DNA of 64,000 nucleotides, taken from positions 186,001 to 250,000 of the forward strand of contig NZ_JAGIKV010000006.1 of NCBI RefSeq assembly GCF_017874615.1, read 5' to 3'. Positions 45,482 through 53,117 of the stretch are shown in pieces. Position 1 is the first letter of the stretch. Every line of letters starts with the position of its first letter. The notes under the pieces are model-generated. The model was given only the letters and a program-made list of their open reading frames with translations. It was not told the origin of the DNA and did no database searches. This DNA is from Paenibacillus xylanexedens. GTDB taxonomy: Bacteria; Bacillota; Bacilli; Paenibacillales; Paenibacillaceae. A program made the translations under genes and the position numbers.

Positions 45482-45511
45482 AGATAATTGCTTAAATGTA
45501 AGCGATATCAA
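45482..45511 (-). promoter_or_regulatory. Promoter of importer operon overlapped by a perfect cre site
   Basis: TTGATA (45506-45511) and TTATCT (45482-45487) on the minus strand are 18 nt apart. TGTAAGCGATATCA (45497-45510) matches the CcpA consensus TGWAANCGNTNWCA in every position and covers the -35 region, so glucose repression is expected. Confidence 0.72.
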
Positions 45512-45613
45512 TTTGATGTATTATGTAGAATCACACAATCCAAGGTGCTTCACATCATTAATTAGCACTTGATAGTTGGTGTGATCTCCAAATCGAAAGA
45601 AGCTTTTTAAAAT

Positions 45614-45627
45614 ATTAAGCGCTTACA
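45614..45627 (-). promoter_or_regulatory. Second cre-like site
   Basis: ATTAAGCGCTTACA has the central AAGCG core and only two mismatches to the cre consensus (the first two bases). It lies about 105 bp upstream of the first site, suggesting cooperative CcpA binding. Confidence 0.5.
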
Positions 45628-45710
45628 ATAAATCGAAAAGAATAAGCAATGACTCTCTGCTTCCATTTAATGATGTAAGTCAAAAAGAAATTGCTTTAGG
45701 ACATTCTAAA

Positions 45711-45729
45711 TACTAGTCAAACTAGTATG
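45711..45729. promoter_or_regulatory. 19-bp palindrome, candidate operator
   Basis: ATACTAGT-CAA-ACTAGTAT has two perfect 8-nt arms around a 3-nt centre, the form of a GntR/LacI-type operator. It lies about 345 bp before the first importer gene. The GntR-type regulator encoded at 40970-41644 is a candidate binder (inference). Confidence 0.5.
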
Positions 45730-45911
45730 TTAGTTATATTCTAATCCAGCTTCCCCCTAATTTCAATAACTTTTAGCAAAAAAAATGGAGTTTTTTGACT
45801 AAATATAGACAAATTAAACCGTTTCGATCTATATCTAGCCTTGTTTGAAGTAGCTAAAGGTATTATGAAATTGATTTATTTAACAAGGTAATTTAGTCAA
45901 CATGCTCAAAT

Positions 45912-45966
45912 AAAAAAACATTGGTAACTTCAAGAACGACATCATCGTTCATTGAAGCTTCCAATG
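45912..45966 (-). terminator. Terminator of the HAD gene
   Basis: CATTGG/CCAATG, CTTCA/TGAAG and TGAACGA/TCGTTC form a long imperfect stem, and seven U residues follow on the minus strand (45912-45918). Confidence 0.82.
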
Positions 45967-46004
45967 TCTCAGGGTGCTGAGGAAAGATGTTATAGCTGAT
46001 CTGC

Positions 46005-46805
46005 TCAGAACTTAGCAATAAGCTGATCTAATTCCGATAAATGCGTTATTTCATGGTCTGGCGCATACGTTTCATTGTTAGTCTTATGCTCACGGTTAAT
46101 CCATACGGATTGGATGCCAGATGATAAAGCACCACGAATATCAGTCGTTAACTTGTCTCCAACCATCATGCTCTCTTCGGGTTTAACACCCAGTTTACTC
46201 AAAGCATGTTCAAATATCGACGGATCTGGTTTTCCTTTTCCGAAGTTACCCGAGATAATAATCTCATCAAAGAACGGAGTCAATTCAGGTACACCATCCA
46301 ACTTTTCTTGTTGCAAAGCAGGACAACCGTTTGTTAACAGCAACAGTTTGTACTTTCCTTGTAACTGACGCAAGGTATCCATCGTTTCTTCGTATACATG
46401 TGGTCTGGATCTCCGTTCTACTCCAAACTGTGCGGCCAGATGTTCAGCAAGATCTTCCCGATCTATACCCAACTTCAACAAGCCACGACGCCAGGATTCT
46501 TTACGGTATACTGGAGCAAGTTGTTCCAACTGACGGAATTCGGGTTGATCCCCACCAGTAAAGTTAGCCCAAAGGCCTTCAAACGGATTGATTCCAATCA
46601 TTTTGGTAAAAGGAAAGGTTTCATATGATTCATACAGCCCACGTGCCTCATTACGAACAGCTTCTTCAAGTTCTTCTGGTTTGACCCCAGTCTCTTGCGC
46701 TGCGATTAGACAAGTCTCATGAAAAGCTTCTCGAACACTACGCTCATCCCACAATAAAGTATCATCTAGGTCGAACAAAATCGCTTTTAACGCCATTCCG
46801 ATCAT
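46005..46805 (-). CDS. HAD-family hydrolase (YjjG/YfnB-like)
   Basis: The 266-aa protein shows HAD motifs ILFDLDDTLLWDERSV, LLLLTNGCPALQQEK, GKGKPDPSIFEHAL and MMVGDKLTTDIRGAL. The alpha-helical cap lies between motifs I and II. The DLDDTL start is typical of the YjjG-like group, whose members act on nucleotide or sugar phosphates. The substrate is unknown. Two adjacent ATGs (46805 and 46796) are possible starts: the first has AAAGG at 5-nt spacing, while the second gives the common MALKAILFD start. Confidence 0.88.
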   Translation of the reverse strand: MIGMALKAILFDLDDTLLWDERSVREAFHETCLIAAQETGVKPEELEEAVRNEARGLYESYETFPFTKMIGINPFEGLWANFTGGDQPEFRQLEQLAPVYRKESWRRGLLKLGIDREDLAEHLAAQFGVERRSRPHVYEETMDTLRQLQGKYKLLLLTNGCPALQQEKLDGVPELTPFFDEIIISGNFGKGKPDPSIFEHALSKLGVKPEESMMVGDKLTTDIRGALSSGIQSVWINREHKTNNETYAPDHEITHLSELDQLIAKF

Positions 46806-46824
46806 CTACCCCTTTATGCAATAA

Positions 46825-47334
46825 TTACTTTTCGACGGTTTCCACGGTGATCTGGTGTGCTTTTGCAAACTTCAGCAAACGTTCTGCAATCGCATCTGTA
46901 TCGTAACGGTTCAATAACTTGGTGAACACCCATCTTTTCCCGCGACTGTTATGTTCGATAACAACTGTACCTGGTTCAATTCTGAATTTGACGATATCGT
47001 CAACCCCAATTGAACGTTCACGATTACCCTTCGTCGTTATAATCCGATTACTGCTAATCTTGATGTATGGACGTCGAAGCATGAAGATGACTGCCAAAAA
47101 TACGTAAAGCAGCATGGTCACCCAGTCCCAAGTTGTCATTGGAGCTTGCACAAGGAACGTGCTCATAAACAGATACAAAAAGGCGAGACCGATCAAAAAT
47201 ATAGGGAACAAAAGACTGCGTCCCTTAAAGACTTCTTCACCTGGTGTACCTGTGATTGGTTGACCACTTTTTTTGCGTTGCTGATTTAACTGCTTGGAAT
47301 TTTTCTTAACCGTTCTCTCGAACGAACGCGACAT
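46825..47334 (-). CDS. Conserved membrane protein with two TM helices
   Basis: The 169-aa protein has a strongly basic N-terminal 40 residues, two TM helices (about 45-63 and 72-88) and a C-terminal domain. Alternating strands there (YIKISSNRIITTKGNRERSI, TVVIEHNSRGKRWVF) resemble a bacterial PH-like domain. The ATG at 47332-47334 has AAGGGGG upstream; a longer in-frame version starts in the intergenic region. It lies between ynzC and a HAD gene. No function is assigned. Confidence 0.72.
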   Translation of the reverse strand: MSRSFERTVKKNSKQLNQQRKKSGQPITGTPGEEVFKGRSLLFPIFLIGLAFLYLFMSTFLVQAPMTTWDWVTMLLYVFLAVIFMLRRPYIKISSNRIITTKGNRERSIGVDDIVKFRIEPGTVVIEHNSRGKRWVFTKLLNRYDTDAIAERLLKFAKAHQITVETVEK

Positions 47335-47459
47335 GAGAATCCCCCTTATGTGTCTTTGTATCGGCTTACATAATTGCAAACCAACATTTCCCCCTATAAA
47401 TTGCACACTCAAAATAACAGGAAGAAACCTAAATATCATAATGATATCATTAGGTTTCG

Positions 47460-47669
47460 TTAGTGTTTGAGTTTGCCTTGGTGGCCTTTGTCATTCTCAT
47501 CATCAACAATCTCAATGGTATCCAGTTGTTGTCTGAAATTGCTGCGAATATTACTCAAATAAATCTCTCTTAGCTCGGCACGTTCAGCAAGCTCTTCCTC
47601 CGACAATCCAGTGGACTTTTGCTTACGAGCCAATTCGTTAATGCGTGCTACCAGACTATCTATATCCAA
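47460..47669 (-). CDS. ynzC: DUF896 protein (YnzC family)
   Basis: The protein of about 69 aa has the DUF896 signature INELARKQKSTGLSEEELAE followed by LREIYLSNIRSNFRQQL. In B. subtilis ynzC belongs to the SOS-controlled yneA-yneB-ynzC operon, and here it follows yneA with the yneB resolvase gene absent. I start at the TTG at 47669 (GGAGGGG 6 nt upstream); the earlier TTG at 47684 lies in the ribosome binding site itself. Function unknown; an SOS role is inferred from position. Confidence 0.9.
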   Translation of the reverse strand: MDIDSLVARINELARKQKSTGLSEEELAERAELREIYLSNIRSNFRQQLDTIEIVDDENDKGHQGKLKH

Positions 47670-47764
47670 GCTTGTCCCCTCCAAAAATACAAAGTCATAT
47701 TAACTTTGCCATTATAAAGGCTGCTTGTCAAGCTGACACGCGCTAACACTCATTGATGTGCATT

Positions 47765-48142
47765 TTATTCTGCAAATTGCGGTAGAGCTAGTACTTGTCC
47801 CACTTGGATGGAAGTTGTATGAAGTTGATTCACTTTCTTAATTGCTTCTATATATATACGTGTATCCATATTCGTCGGTTTATGTTCCAAAGAAATACTC
47901 CATAATGTTTCCCCTTGTGAAACAGCTATCTTTCCTCCAGGCAGAACATCATTCTCATTGCCGGCAAATACAGTTAAAACGGTGCTGCATCCAATAAATA
48001 TAATCATAGAGGTAATGACTACCTTTAACATCCATGAAGAAATCTTGAAACGCGCTAAAACCTTCTTGTAGTTCCCTATGTTAGACTTCACCAGTTCCGA
48101 ATTCATTGGTTCATAAATGCTTTGATAAGTAGAATATCTCAT
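47765..48142 (-). CDS. yneA: SOS cell-division inhibitor YneA-like (LysM)
   Basis: The 125-aa protein has a TM helix (about residues 38-57, MLKVVITSMIIFIGCSTVLT) and a C-terminal LysM domain (IAVSQGETLWSISLEHKP to VGQVLALPQ). This is the topology of B. subtilis YneA, which delays septation during DNA damage. It is divergent from lexA, with two SOS boxes in its promoter. The N-terminal cytoplasmic part (about 35 residues) is longer than in B. subtilis. GGAGGCGGG lies 6 nt before the ATG. Confidence 0.9.
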   Translation of the reverse strand: MRYSTYQSIYEPMNSELVKSNIGNYKKVLARFKISSWMLKVVITSMIIFIGCSTVLTVFAGNENDVLPGGKIAVSQGETLWSISLEHKPTNMDTRIYIEAIKKVNQLHTTSIQVGQVLALPQFAE

Positions 48143-48184
48143 TAAATACCCGCCTCCAAACGTTTGTTCCTATCTGTTGGAATC

Positions 48185-48236
48185 AATATAACACGAACGC
48201 TTGTTTTGTTCAATAGATTTTCAGAACAATTGTTCG
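48185..48236 (-). promoter_or_regulatory. yneA promoter with two LexA (SOS) boxes
   Basis: TTGAAC (48208-48213) and TATATT (48185-48190) are 17 nt apart on the minus strand. One LexA-type site lies in the spacer (CGAAC-gctt-GTTTT, 48194-48207). A second, AGAAC-aatt-GTTCG (48223-48236), lies upstream of the -35. Both deviate little from CGAACn4GTTCG. Confidence 0.82.
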
Positions 48237-48374
48237 CTTCTTTTTTGAAGGAGAAATATCTTATTTCAAGTCCTTTTACAAAACATTTGCAGTATTATGC
48301 TCTGACTTTTGGACAATTTCTGTTCTATAAGTTAAAAAACACTGATTTAATGCTAAATTATTTAGAACTTATGT

Positions 48375-48403
48375 TTGTACGAACGGAGGTTCTATGTTAT
48401 AAT
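48375..48403 (+). promoter_or_regulatory. lexA promoter with SOS box in the spacer
   Basis: TTGTAC (48375-48380) and TATAAT (48398-48403) are 17 nt apart. CGAAC-ggag-GTTCT (48380-48393) lies between them, one mismatch from the LexA consensus, so LexA should repress its own gene. Confidence 0.85.
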
Positions 48404-48438
48404 TTTCCCAAACGTTACTAAAATGGGGTTGATACGGT

Positions 48439-49065
48439 ATGTCGAAGATATCCAGCAGGCAGCAGGCTATTCTGGAGTTTATACGAAATGAAGTCCGGTT
48501 GAAGGGGTATCCTCCTTCCGTACGGGAAATTGGTGAAGCTGTTGGACTAGCTTCCAGCTCAACAGTACATGGACATTTGGATCGTTTGGAGAAAAAAGGT
48601 TTGATCCGACGCGACCCTACCAAGCCAAGAGCCATTGAGCTTTTGAGCCAGGAAGAATCTGAGCATTCTCATCAATTTGCTCATAGCGTTGCACGTATTC
48701 CTGTCGTTGGTAAGGTTACAGCCGGGGTTCCAATCACTGCAACCGAGAACATTGAAGACTACTTCCCTCTTCCTACACATTATGTAGGCGAACAGAAAGT
48801 GTTTATGCTTTCGGTAGTCGGAGATAGTATGGTGGAAGCTGGAATCGTTAATGGAGATTACGTTATTGTCCGTCAACAGCAAACTGCTGATAACGGTGAT
48901 ATCGTCGTTGCAATGACTGAAGACGATGAAGCTACAGTGAAAACGTTCTATAAAGAGAAAGATCATATTCGCCTTCAACCGGAGAATGCGACCTTCGAAC
49001 CTTTACGTTTGAAACACGTTAGTATTCTGGGTAAAGTCATTGGCCTTTTCCGAGATATTCATTAA
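48439..49065 (+). CDS. lexA: SOS-response repressor LexA
   Basis: The 208-aa protein has an N-terminal winged helix ([35 protein letters not shown]) and a C-terminal S24 peptidase domain. The autocleavage bond is Ala95-Gly96 (KVTAGVP), and the catalytic pair is Ser130 (GDSM) with Lys168 (TVKTFYK). RecA filaments trigger self-cleavage and release SOS genes. It is divergent from yneA, and a bidirectional terminator follows. The SOS box in its promoter indicates autoregulation. Confidence 0.98.
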   Translation: MSKISSRQQAILEFIRNEVRLKGYPPSVREIGEAVGLASSSTVHGHLDRLEKKGLIRRDPTKPRAIELLSQEESEHSHQFAHSVARIPVVGKVTAGVPITATENIEDYFPLPTHYVGEQKVFMLSVVGDSMVEAGIVNGDYVIVRQQQTADNGDIVVAMTEDDEATVKTFYKEKDHIRLQPENATFEPLRLKHVSILGKVIGLFRDIH

Positions 49066-49105
49066 TATTTAACTTGAGTAACAAAACTAGATGTAATGAA
49101 ATACG

Positions 49106-49143
49106 AAAGAGGTTGTCCTGATCAACAGGACAACCTCTTTTTT
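49106..49143. terminator. Terminator between lexA and aldehyde dehydrogenase
   Basis: Arms of 15 nt (49106-49120 and 49126-49140) pair perfectly around a 5-nt loop. T-runs on both sides make it bidirectional, serving lexA and the convergent aldehyde dehydrogenase. Confidence 0.88.
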
Positions 49144-49169
49144 CATGTTTATGTTATTTTAGCGGCTAA

Positions 49170-50471
49170 TTATTCACTGCGTTTCAGAACACTCTTGTGA
49201 TGCGAGAACACATCAAAGCTCTGTTGTCCGTGATATGAGCCCATACCGCTCTCTCCTACACCACCAAACGGGAGATAATGTGATGTCATATGAGAAAGTG
49301 TGTCATTAATACATCCCCCACCGAAGGATACTTGATTCAGAACCTGATCCTGCAGTTGTTCATCCTGTGTGAAGAGATAAAGCGCCAATGGTTTTGGCCG
49401 GCGGACAATCTCATCCAGCATCGGGTTCAGGTCACTGTACGTAAATACAGGAAGAATCGGACCAAAGATTTCTTCTTGCATGACAGGTGACTCCCAGTTC
49501 ACATCTCCAAGTACAGTCGGCTCAATAATTAACTGCTCACGCACAAAACGTCCACCTATCAGCGTTTTGCCATCTGTGAGGAATTTCGACAACCGATCAA
49601 AGTTACGCGCATTAACAATATGCGGGAAATCAGCGTTCTGTAACACATCATCCCCAAATTTATCTTTGATCTCTGCGCCAATCATATCGATCAGTTCATC
49701 ATGAACTTGTTCATGCACAAGCAAGTAATCCGGAGCAACGCAAGTTTGCCCTGCATTTAGGAACTTTCCACGAACAATACGCTGGGCCACCAGCTTCAGA
49801 TCTGCATCGTTATGGACAATAGCAGGACTCTTGCCCCCTAGCTCCAGGGTTACAGGAGTCAGATGCTCCGCAGCTGCCTTCATAACAATGCGACCAACAC
49901 CTGTGCTACCTGTGAAGAAAATATAATCAAACTTCTCTTTCAACAATGCTGTGCTAGCCTCAACTTCGCCTTCAATAACCGCAATATACTCCTGAGGGAA
50001 GATCTCCTGAATCAGATCATACGTCAGACGAGATACGGCTGGTGTTAATTCAGAAGGCTTGATAACTGCACAGTTACCGGCTGCAATTGCTCCAATAAGT
50101 GGACCAAAGGCCAGTTGGAAAGGATAGTTCCAAGGTGCAATAATAAGAGCCACTCCGTATGGTTCAGGGTAAATGGTGCTCACCCCATCCGGCATAGCTG
50201 AATTGGTTGGAACTTGTTTTGGCGCAGCCCATTCCTGTAGATGTTCTAATGCAAAATCCAGTTCACCCAGAACAATGCGAATCTCGGAGCCGTAAGCTTC
50301 CGCCTCAGATTTGTTCAAATCTGCCCGAAGTGCATCTTGAATCCGTTGCTGATACTTTTCAATTCCCTTTCTAAGCTGTTGAAGCGCATTAATCCGATAA
50401 TCAATATTTTTAGTTTGTCCTGTATAAAAAAATGTACGTTGTTCTGTCACCAATTGTTTTGCTTGATCCAT
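49170..50471 (-). CDS. Aldehyde dehydrogenase (YwdH-like class 3)
   Basis: The 433-aa protein has the NAD(P) motifs IIAPWNYPFQLAFGP and FFTGSTGVGRIVM, the general base in TLELGGKSPAI, and the catalytic cysteine in GQTCVAPDY. EEIFGPILPVF and NDTLSHMTSHYLPFGGVGESG are also intact. It oxidises aliphatic or fatty aldehydes to acids. It ends at HHKSVLKRSE, about 20 residues shorter than typical relatives, which carry a membrane-binding C-terminus; this variant is probably soluble. GGAG precedes the ATG. It is monocistronic. Confidence 0.9.
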   Translation of the reverse strand: MDQAKQLVTEQRTFFYTGQTKNIDYRINALQQLRKGIEKYQQRIQDALRADLNKSEAEAYGSEIRIVLGELDFALEHLQEWAAPKQVPTNSAMPDGVSTIYPEPYGVALIIAPWNYPFQLAFGPLIGAIAAGNCAVIKPSELTPAVSRLTYDLIQEIFPQEYIAVIEGEVEASTALLKEKFDYIFFTGSTGVGRIVMKAAAEHLTPVTLELGGKSPAIVHNDADLKLVAQRIVRGKFLNAGQTCVAPDYLLVHEQVHDELIDMIGAEIKDKFGDDVLQNADFPHIVNARNFDRLSKFLTDGKTLIGGRFVREQLIIEPTVLGDVNWESPVMQEEIFGPILPVFTYSDLNPMLDEIVRRPKPLALYLFTQDEQLQDQVLNQVSFGGGCINDTLSHMTSHYLPFGGVGESGMGSYHGQQSFDVFSHHKSVLKRSE

Positions 50472-51218
50472 ATTAACATCTCCAATTAATTATTTAAAAT
50501 TAAATTGCTCAAAATTTAATTAAAGTATACCTCTTCTATATGAAACTTTCAACATACAAATGAAACATCCATTTGTATGTATTTGAAGTTACAGAATGTT
50601 ATATGAATATAAAGAATGATCCGGGGGATGTGAGTGAGTAATTTACTTTATATTTGATTTTATCTGCTTTCGCCCCCCCTTCAGCGCTAGAGCGCGAAAA
50701 CAAAAAAAGAACAATGAGGAAAAATTTCGCTTTAGACCTCACTGCTCTTTTTTTGTGTTTTTCAAATCATCCCTTTAGAGAAAAAAAGAATCATAAATCA
50801 ATACTTAAATCTAATTTATTTTGTATCTGTGGACATCGATTATAAAAATCAGTGTTCCATATAGAGTCACATAATTATTTGTAGATAACTTTGGTTAATT
50901 GTTGGCTTAATTAAAAAGCTTTAAAATCTCCAAAGTCATTTTAAACGTTAGCACAGTAACCAATAGTATCCAAGTCCACTCCATAAAACTTCTCTTTGAA
51001 CAATGGGGTGTAGTGGGCAGTGCTTAAACACACATCACCTATCTTTTGGACTTTAGACTTTAGGGAAGGGGAAAATAAAGATAATCGCCGATCTTTCTAA
51101 AAATAGGAAAATTGGAAATACTCAAGAATTTCTTTGTAGAGGGAAAGAGAAAATATTAAGTTTTCAACTTGTCGGGGAAATACATTTTATAATTAATGTT
51201 TTAAAAGTAAAAATCTAG
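50472..51218. other. Gene-poor AT-rich region
   Basis: No convincing gene is present in these ~750 bp. A 63-codon ORF near 50654-50845 has low-complexity, unnatural composition and includes a hairpin. The region holds the promoter of the aldehyde dehydrogenase (AT-rich, on the minus strand), an isolated terminator-like hairpin at 50702-50754 and nothing else recognisable. Confidence 0.6.
50702..50754. terminator. Isolated long hairpin with A/T flanks
   Basis: AAAAAAAGA (50702-50710) and TCTTTTTTT (50746-50754) form the base, with a TGAGG/CCTCA stem inside and two mismatches. It can end transcripts in either direction but lies beside no gene, so it may mark the end of an unrecognised small RNA or a lost gene. 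Confidence 0.55.
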
Positions 51219-51248
51219 TTGTTTTCCAAACTTTTCCTGTGATATACT
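51219..51248 (+). promoter_or_regulatory. Promoter of the small secreted protein gene
   Basis: TTGTTT (51219-51224) and TATACT (51243-51248) are 18 nt apart, 31 nt before the ATG. Confidence 0.6.
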
Positions 51249-51279
51249 AACCTCATACTAATTCTTAGGAGGTATGTTT

Positions 51280-51624
51280 ATGAAAAATGTAAGAAATATC
51301 TTGATTTCATTAACACTTTCACTCTCGATTTTTTCCATCCCTTCGCTATCTTCACAGGCTTTTGCTAAAGAAATACCAACTGATTATTCTGTTGTAACTC
51401 AAGGCGACCTGATCGCAACTGTTAATTTCAACATGCTTAGGAATTCAAATGTAAAGTTATTCGCTACCAATCAAAATGTTCAAATTCAGTCCGGCGGACA
51501 CCTTATTTCAATAAGCAATGGGGGAGTGGTTTCATCTAATACTTCCCTTGGAACAGCCGTTGTATATTCTTTTAATCCTAATGGTGATTACGTAAAATAC
51601 CTCATAACTGTGAATGCAAGTTAA
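51280..51624 (+). CDS. Small secreted protein of unknown function
   Basis: The 114-aa precursor has a signal peptide of about 30 residues (SLTLSLSIFSIPSLSSQAFA, cleavage near AFA-KE). The mature domain is about 85 residues, Ser/Asn/Val rich and without cysteines. SNTSLGTAVVYSFNPNGDYV followed by KYLITVNAS resembles the end of a bacterial Ig-like (Big_2) fold, but the match is not firm. The ATG at 51280 has a perfect AGGAGG 7 nt upstream; the earlier ATG overlaps it. It has its own promoter and a strong terminator in a region next to decayed mobile DNA. Confidence 0.78.
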   Translation: MKNVRNILISLTLSLSIFSIPSLSSQAFAKEIPTDYSVVTQGDLIATVNFNMLRNSNVKLFATNQNVQIQSGGHLISISNGGVVSSNTSLGTAVVYSFNPNGDYVKYLITVNAS

Positions 51625-51729
51625 TGAGCTTAATAGCAAAAATCTCAAAATTTGACTAGCTCAGAAATAAATTTATTAAGCAAAGTCATTTGAAACTGCC
51701 TGTTAAATTTTTTCTACCAATTTAGCCAT

Positions 51730-51783
51730 CAGTAATCCAGAAACCGCCATGCTTTTGATGCGGTTTCTTACTGTTTTTTTTAA
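51730..51783 (+). terminator. Terminator of the small secreted protein gene
   Basis: CAGTA/TACTG outside and AGAAACCGC (51739-51747) with GCGGTTTCT (51760-51768) inside form a long stem, followed by a run of T (51774-51783). Confidence 0.82.
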
Positions 51784-52483
51784 TTTAGCATCAGAAGATG
51801 GCACCATATACCATCCAAACGCTGGAACGTAACTGGATAATTCTCTAAGCTTAAATACTCATATCGAATTGGAGCGAATTGACTAGGATACGCTTGCGGC
51901 GCTTCATCTCGGCAAAAGCTTGGCCAAAGCTTCCTCTCGCTGGGCAACGACATCCTCGGCAGCCCGCTTCTCCACATCTTCCATATCTAGTACATGCCTG
52001 CCTCCTCGATATGCTTGGTCATCGGCTGGGCAATCTCTTCATTTCCCGTAATGAGATGTTGATGATGACAAAGCTCGTGCCATTCCATATGCCATAGGAA
52101 GTCCAAACTTCGGTGAGCAACCTGGAATTCCAAAGTACGTTACATTTGTCTTCCTCAAATTCTTCTAATATTTGTGGTCGATTTTGAGAATCCCCATTTC
52201 CTTAGCAACTCGGAGTCCAATCGAATTTAGAATCTGAGTAAATTTCTGACTGGTCTTCACCAATGGAGGAATTCAACAATCTTCAGATCCATGGCGACAC
52301 GCAACATTCTTCCACTATTGGATTCAAGATACGGGGCCAATACAGTGCCCAAATTCGGCATGTCTCAACGGCTAGGTTAGCTGTTATATCAGTTTGTACA
52401 ATACTGACGACTACGCGGTACCAGCTGCCGATCGATGTCTGATCTGCTTTTTCTGTGGCTGTTTTAATCCAGTGATTAGAGGC
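51784..52483. other. Decayed sequence without an intact gene
   Basis: This stretch has no intact reading frame. On the minus strand short natural-looking peptides appear in different frames (for example MEDVEKRAAEDVVAQREEAL and RVAKEMGILKIDH), suggesting degraded coding sequence with frameshifts and stops. It adjoins a recombinase remnant and is probably the relic of an inserted element. Confidence 0.5.
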
Positions 52484-52961
52484 TTAAGCAGAGAACTACT
52501 GAGATCATTAACTCAACCGTCTATTCAGCAATAGAACATGCAGTAATTCAAGGAAAGTTAGAGTGGAATCCATGCAAGGGGTCTATCATTAAAGGAGACT
52601 GAGAAAGAAATAGTTGATTTCATTGAGTTTATAGACATAGCTGATTGACTTCAAGCTGCGAGGGGTTAGGGATATGTTTACTGGATATTCTTCAAACTTC
52701 TTCTAAAAACTCGTGTGAGAAAAGATGAAGTTGCATCTTTAAGATGGGATGACATTAACTTTAAAGAAAAGAGGATCACTATTGATGATAGACTTGATTT
52801 CCAAACAGAAAATGAAGAACTATTTGGAAATACAAAAACATTCTGATCGGCGCGCAGAATTGGTTGCAAGCATAAAATTTGTGCAAGAACAGCTTGATCA
52901 TGGAAGTGTGCAGATCACCTCTGATATATATGCTCACATCTCTAAAAAGTTAACAGCGTAA
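52484..52961 (+). pseudogene. Tyrosine recombinase (phage-type integrase) remnant
   Basis: Three fragments in different frames follow the order of a phage integrase. The first (from about 52484) reads TVYSAIEHAVIQGKLEWNPC, the core-binding/NPxx junction. The second (52670-52846) contains RVRKDEVASLRWDDINF, the catalytic Arg region. The third (52841-52961) ends QLDHGSVQITSDIYAHISKK, the LGHxS...Y box with the tyrosine. The HxLRHT part between the last two is missing, and stops separate the fragments, so the protein cannot be functional. It marks a past integration event beside glnA. Confidence 0.78.
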
Positions 52962-53016
52962 CATTGATAATTATGAACAGTATTCCGCCAACATTCTTGG
53001 TTCAAAAAATCAAAAT

Positions 53017-53073
53017 GAGGGACGTTTTGGGGGACACACCTTGATAGAAGTAATCCCCACTTAAACGTCCCCC
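53017..53073 (-). terminator. Likely terminator of glnR-glnA
   Basis: GAGGGACGTTT (53017-53027) pairs with AAACGTCCCCC (53063-53073). A minus-strand tail (ATTTTGATTTTTTG) follows. It lies 45-100 nt after the glnA stop. The loop is long (35 nt), so folding efficiency is uncertain. Confidence 0.6.
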
Positions 53074-53117
53074 ATTAAATTCTTCTTAAAACCCCATAAT
53101 TACAAGGTTTTATTCAA

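Larger units (their letters stand above)
45368..46004. other. Regulatory intergenic region between importer and HAD gene
   Basis: No gene is visible in these 637 bp. They hold the probable importer promoter with a cre site, a second cre-like element, a 19-bp palindrome and the terminator of the upstream HAD gene. The remainder is AT-rich. Confidence 0.7.
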
